Of a DNA stretch of 8,597 bases, positions 6,517-8,597 are shown one piece after another. The notes under the pieces were generated by a model. The model saw nothing but the letters and a program-made list of their open reading frames with translations, had not been told where the DNA came from and did no database searches. The position numbers and the translations under genes are program-made. Every line of letters starts with the position of its first letter. Position 1 is the first letter of the stretch. The stretch is from assembly GCA_030446945.1 (NCBI GenBank), contig JAUJMI010000050.1, positions 4,475 to 13,071 on the forward strand, written 5' to 3'. The DNA comes from Longimicrobium sp. (GTDB taxonomy: Bacteria > Gemmatimonadota > Gemmatimonadetes > Longimicrobiales > Longimicrobiaceae).

Positions 6517-8069
6517 CAAACTCCCCACAGGTAGCTCGAGTCTTCCAGCGCCTTTGCTTCCAGCGCGTGGATCTGTGCGGCCTTGTTGAGCGCGTTCAGG
6601 TACGCGCGCACGCCGGCATCCACCACGTCGGTGCTGGCCGCGGTGCCGGTCAGTTCCTTGCCATCCACCCGCACGCGCAGCGACACCTCGCCGACCGCAT
6701 CGCCGCCGGGGGTGGCGCTGTGCACCTCCAGCTCCTGCAGCTCCACGCGGAAGGGAACCAGCCCCTCCAGCGCGGCGAACGATGCCGCCAGCGGCCCGTC
6801 GCCCTCGCCCGCGGCCTCACACTCGCGGCCGTCGTCCCCGATCCTCACCCGTGCCTCCGAGCGGCGCGTTCCGCACACGACGTACAGCTCGCGCAGGTGG
6901 AAACGCTGCGGCGCGTCCTCGATGTTGCCGTGGTGCAGGATGGCGATCAGGTCCTCGTCCAGCACCGTCTTCTTGCGGTCGCAGAGCAGCTTGAAGAAGC
7001 CGTACGCGCGGTCCAGCCCATCCGCGTCCAGCTCGTAGCCCAGCTCGCGGAAGCGCTGGCCCAGCGCCGCGCGCCCCGAGTGCTTGCCCAGCACGAGCGC
7101 ATTGCTGGGGACGCCTACCATTTGCGGCGTCATGATCTCGTAGGTCAGCGGGTTCTTGATGACCCCGTCCTGGTGGATCCCCGCCTCGTGCGCGAAGGCG
7201 TTCTTGCCCACGATCGCCTTGTTGGGCTGCGGATGGATGCCGGTGAGGTGCGTCAGGAGCTGGCTGGCGCGGTAGATCTCGCCCGTGTTGATCCCGGTGT
7301 GGAACGGGTACGAATCGCCGCGCACCCGCAGCGCCATCACGAACTCCTCCAGCGCCGCGTTCCCCGCCCGCTCGCCGATGCCGTTGATGGTGCACTCCAC
7401 CTGCCGCGCGCCGCCCTCCACCGCCGCCAGAGTGTTGGCGACGGCCAGCCCCAGGTCGTTGTGGCAGTGCACGCTCACCACCGCGCGCTCGATCCCCTTC
7501 ACCCGCGAGAAGAGGGTGTCCATGATGGCGCGGTACTCGGCCGGGTGCGTGTAGCCCACCGTGTCCGGGATGTTGACGGTGCTGGCGCCCGCCGCGATTG
7601 CGGCTTCCATCACCTGGCACAGGAAGCCGACGTCGGTGCGCGTGGCGTCCTCGGCGCTGAACTCCACGTCCTCGCAGTAGCGGCGCGCCCGCTCCACCGC
7701 CGCCACGGCGCGCTCCAGGCATGCCTCGCGCGTGATGCACAGCTTGTGGGCCAGGTGGATGTCCGACGTGGCGATGAAGACGTGGATGCGCCCCCGCTCG
7801 GCGCGCTCCAGGGCCCGCGCGGCGCGGTCGATGTCCAGGTCGCTGGAGCGGGCGAGCGCCGCGATCACCGGGCGCCGCACCTCGGCCGCGATCTGCTGCA
7901 CGCCGAGGAAGTTGTCGGGGGAGCTGATGGGGAACCCGGCTTCGATGACGTCCACCCCCAGCGCATCCAGCTGGTGCGCCATGCGGAGCTTCTCGGCGGG
8001 CGTCATGGTGGCGCCGGGCGACTGCTCGCCGTCGCGCAGCGTCGTGTCGAAGATGAGGACCTGGTTCAT
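6516..8069 (-). CDS. leuA: 2-isopropylmalate synthase
   Basis: A 517-residue enzyme that condenses acetyl-CoA with 2-ketoisovalerate, the committed and usually leucine-inhibited step. The TIM-barrel domain (about 1-270) carries [14 protein letters not shown] (7-20; Arg12 and metal ligand Asp13), [12 protein letters not shown] (135-146), NIPDTVGY (166-173), [13 protein letters not shown] (200-212; metal His201 and His203) and [14 protein letters not shown] (229-242; Asn237). HEAGIHQDG (294-302) and LGKHSGR (327-333) belong to the flexible linker regions. The C-terminal regulatory domain (about 392-500) has the [19 protein letters not shown] stretch typical of the leucine-binding module, so feedback inhibition is expected. 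Length matches type 1 bacterial LeuA (about 515-525) and argues against citramalate or homocitrate synthase, although specificity within this superfamily is not certain from motifs alone. The ATG at 8069-8067 follows GAAGGA at 9 bases. It is the first gene of leuACDB. Confidence 0.96.
   Translation of the reverse strand: MNQVLIFDTTLRDGEQSPGATMTPAEKLRMAHQLDALGVDVIEAGFPISSPDNFLGVQQIAAEVRRPVIAALARSSDLDIDRAARALERAERGRIHVFIATSDIHLAHKLCITREACLERAVAAVERARRYCEDVEFSAEDATRTDVGFLCQVMEAAIAAGASTVNIPDTVGYTHPAEYRAIMDTLFSRVKGIERAVVSVHCHNDLGLAVANTLAAVEGGARQVECTINGIGERAGNAALEEFVMALRVRGDSYPFHTGINTGEIYRASQLLTHLTGIHPQPNKAIVGKNAFAHEAGIHQDGVIKNPLTYEIMTPQMVGVPSNALVLGKHSGRAALGQRFRELGYELDADGLDRAYGFFKLLCDRKKTVLDEDLIAILHHGNIEDAPQRFHLRELYVVCGTRRSEARVRIGDDGRECEAAGEGDGPLAASFAALEGLVPFRVELQELEVHSATPGGDAVGEVSLRVRVDGKELTGTAASTDVVDAGVRAYLNALNKAAQIHALEAKALEDSSYLWGV
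6521..6526 (-). promoter_or_regulatory. Ribosome binding site for leuC, inside the end of leuA
   Basis: GGGGAG on the minus strand lies 4 bases before the ATG at 6516 and within the last codons of leuA. It decides the leuC start in favour of this ATG, and with the TGATG overlap it allows both re-initiation and fresh loading. Confidence 0.7.
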
Positions 8070-8203
8070 CGCTCGCCATCCTTCGCTGGAGGGAACCGCA
8101 GGGGGCAGATCTCGCGAGGGGGTCGGGACCGCCGGTGCGAGGGGCGCGCGGCAGTGGCCCGCCGGCGCGTCTCCCGTGGGCCCGGAAGTGCGCGGTGTGG
8201 CGC
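8070..8203 (-). promoter_or_regulatory. leu operon 5' leader, about 128 bases, no recognised regulator
   Basis: The stretch between the predicted transcription start (about 8197) and leuA is C- and G-rich and has several possible short stems. Examples are CTTCC with GGGAG, GGCCC with GGGCC, and CGCCGG with CCGGCG; there is also an 8-base palindrome CTCGCGAG at 8111-8118. I find no short frame with a run of Leu codons, no T-box consensus and no terminator with a U-tract, so classical leucine attenuation is not supported. The leader is longer than translation alone needs. Confidence 0.4.
8079..8084 (-). promoter_or_regulatory. Ribosome binding site for leuA
   Basis: GAAGGA on the minus strand, 9 bases before the leuA ATG. 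It supports that start over a nearby ATG 13 bases upstream (8082-8080 region) that is out of frame and overlaps it. Confidence 0.65.
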
Positions 8204-8232
8204 AGTATAACGAAAGAATGAGCGCCGCTCAA
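8204..8232 (-). promoter_or_regulatory. Predicted sigma-70 type promoter for leuACDB
   Basis: On the minus strand, TTGAGC (8232-8227, 4 of 6 to the -35 consensus), a 17-base spacer and TATACT (8209-8204, 5 of 6 to the -10 consensus). The AT content here stands out against the GC-rich surroundings. Spacing is optimal and the predicted start is near 8197. The same bases read on the plus strand contain TATAAC (8206-8211), so a second, oppositely directed -10 could overlap, but no matching -35 was found for it. Confidence 0.75.
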
Positions 8233-8313
8233 CCAAGGCCCCGGTGCGGCGGCTCCGCTTTCTGGCGACCGGCGGCGAACGCCATCATTCTGGCGGCTGG
8301 CCGTGTGGTCGTG

Positions 8314-8325
8314 CGTAATCTTACG
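8314..8325. repeat. Short inverted repeat CGTAA-TC-TTACG, possible operator
   Basis: Perfect 5-base arms flank a 2-base centre in an otherwise GC-rich region, 16 bases before the start of the edge lipoprotein and about 80 bases upstream of the leu -35. The size fits a small regulator site, but the arms are short and only one copy is present, so chance is possible. TAATCT inside it is a poor -10 candidate for the lipoprotein. Confidence 0.25.
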
Positions 8326-8341
8326 GCAGCGCGCCGCTCGC

Positions 8342-8597
8342 ATGAAGATCCTCCGCCACGCCCTCGCCGCCTCGTTGCTCGTGACCGTGCTCACAGCCTG
8401 CTCGGAAGCCGGGACGACGGCGAGCGAGGCTGACGAGACCTCGCCGGAGCGCGCCGGCTTGAGGTACGGCTCCGGGAACCAGGCCACGGCGCCGTGCGCT
8501 CATGAGGGGTGGGGCTTTGTCTTCCCTGGGAGCATCAGTGCTCAGCGTGTCCAGCGCGAGAAAGAAGTTCTCGATCAGCCGTGGATGCTCCCGTTGT
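8342..8597 (+). CDS. Predicted lipoprotein of unknown function (3' end beyond window)
   Basis: The frame is open from the ATG at 8342 to the window edge, giving 85 residues without a stop. It begins MKILRHALAASLLVTVLTAC. This is a classic lipoprotein signal: positive Lys2/Arg5, a hydrophobic core, and the lipobox L-T-A-C with Cys20. A low-complexity Ser/Glu/Thr/Ala linker follows (about 21-38), then a segment with ATAPCAHEGWGFVFPGS (48-64) and QREKEVLDQPWMLP (71-84). I recognise no domain. It is divergent from leuA, and the 109 bases between the leu -35 and its ATG hold no clear promoter or ribosome binding site. The lipid-anchor signal is the strong evidence that it is real. Confidence 0.75.
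   Translation, partial: MKILRHALAASLLVTVLTACSEAGTTASEADETSPERAGLRYGSGNQATAPCAHEGWGFVFPGSISAQRVQREKEVLDQPWMLPL

Noticed and set aside
8101..8200. Possible leucine leader peptide or T-box upstream of leuA
   Set aside because: No start codon followed by Leu codons, no T-box consensus and no terminator/antiterminator pair were found on the minus strand.
6567..8210. 547-residue open frame on the plus strand, opposite leuA
   Set aside because: It is antisense to leuA with composition rich in Val, His, Arg and Ala; it arises from GC-biased codons and has no domain or ribosome binding site.
6817..8487. 556-residue open frame on the minus strand overlapping leuA in another frame and extending past its promoter
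   Set aside because: Arg/Ala/Gly-rich shadow of leuA; it would cross the leu promoter and the divergent lipoprotein start.
1..8597. CRISPR arrays, tRNA or rRNA genes, insertion sequences, or phage and defence genes
   Set aside because: No regularly spaced direct repeats, no tRNA-like cloverleaf, and no transposase, integrase or nuclease motifs were seen on either strand.

Overview
The window is very GC-rich (by eye about 70%) with tight gene packing and strong third-position GC bias. It looks like chromosomal DNA of a high-GC, non-actinobacterial Gram-negative-type bacterium. Two lipoprotein signals with lipoboxes ending in Cys, and the tail of an ABC-2 permease/M1 aminopeptidase fusion protein, would suit Gemmatimonadota (for example Longimicrobium-like), but the sequence cannot settle the taxonomy and this is inference.

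Left half, plus strand (1-3245): the C-terminal 135 codons of a probable ABC-2 permease/M1-peptidase fusion protein; a lipoprotein-anchored alpha/beta hydrolase (418-1416); a GNAT acetyltransferase (1486-2232); a four-helix membrane protein of unknown function (2239-2745); a small soluble protein with a WDPIGVND core resembling DUF1871/YugE (2878-3156); and a short stump that looks like the N-terminus of a second GNAT acetyltransferase (from 3168). This side has an accessory, housekeeping-neutral character. Spacings of 7, 69, 6, 132 and 11 bases suggest small co-transcribed pairs rather than one dedicated pathway.

Right half, minus strand (8232 down to 3361): a complete leucine biosynthesis operon in the order leuA-leuC-leuD-leuB. 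It has a good sigma-70 type promoter (TTGAGC, 17-base spacer, TATACT), a leader of about 128 bases, and three tightly coupled junctions (TGATG, ATGA and TGAGATG). The four genes encode the whole branch from 2-ketoisovalerate to 2-ketoisocaproate: LeuA condenses with acetyl-CoA, LeuCD isomerises, and LeuB oxidatively decarboxylates. All key catalytic residues I checked are present. No ilv genes, leucine-rich leader peptide or T-box is visible. The two gene sets converge at about 3245-3360, where a hairpin could serve as a terminator for both.

Right edge, plus strand (8342 to the end): the start of a small predicted lipoprotein, divergent from leuA and running off the window.

I looked for a new system and do not see a convincing one. 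The genes without known function are the membrane protein, the WDPIGVND protein and the edge lipoprotein. The less ordinary features are the GNAT stump beside the leu operon, the unexplained leu leader, and a few inverted repeats.
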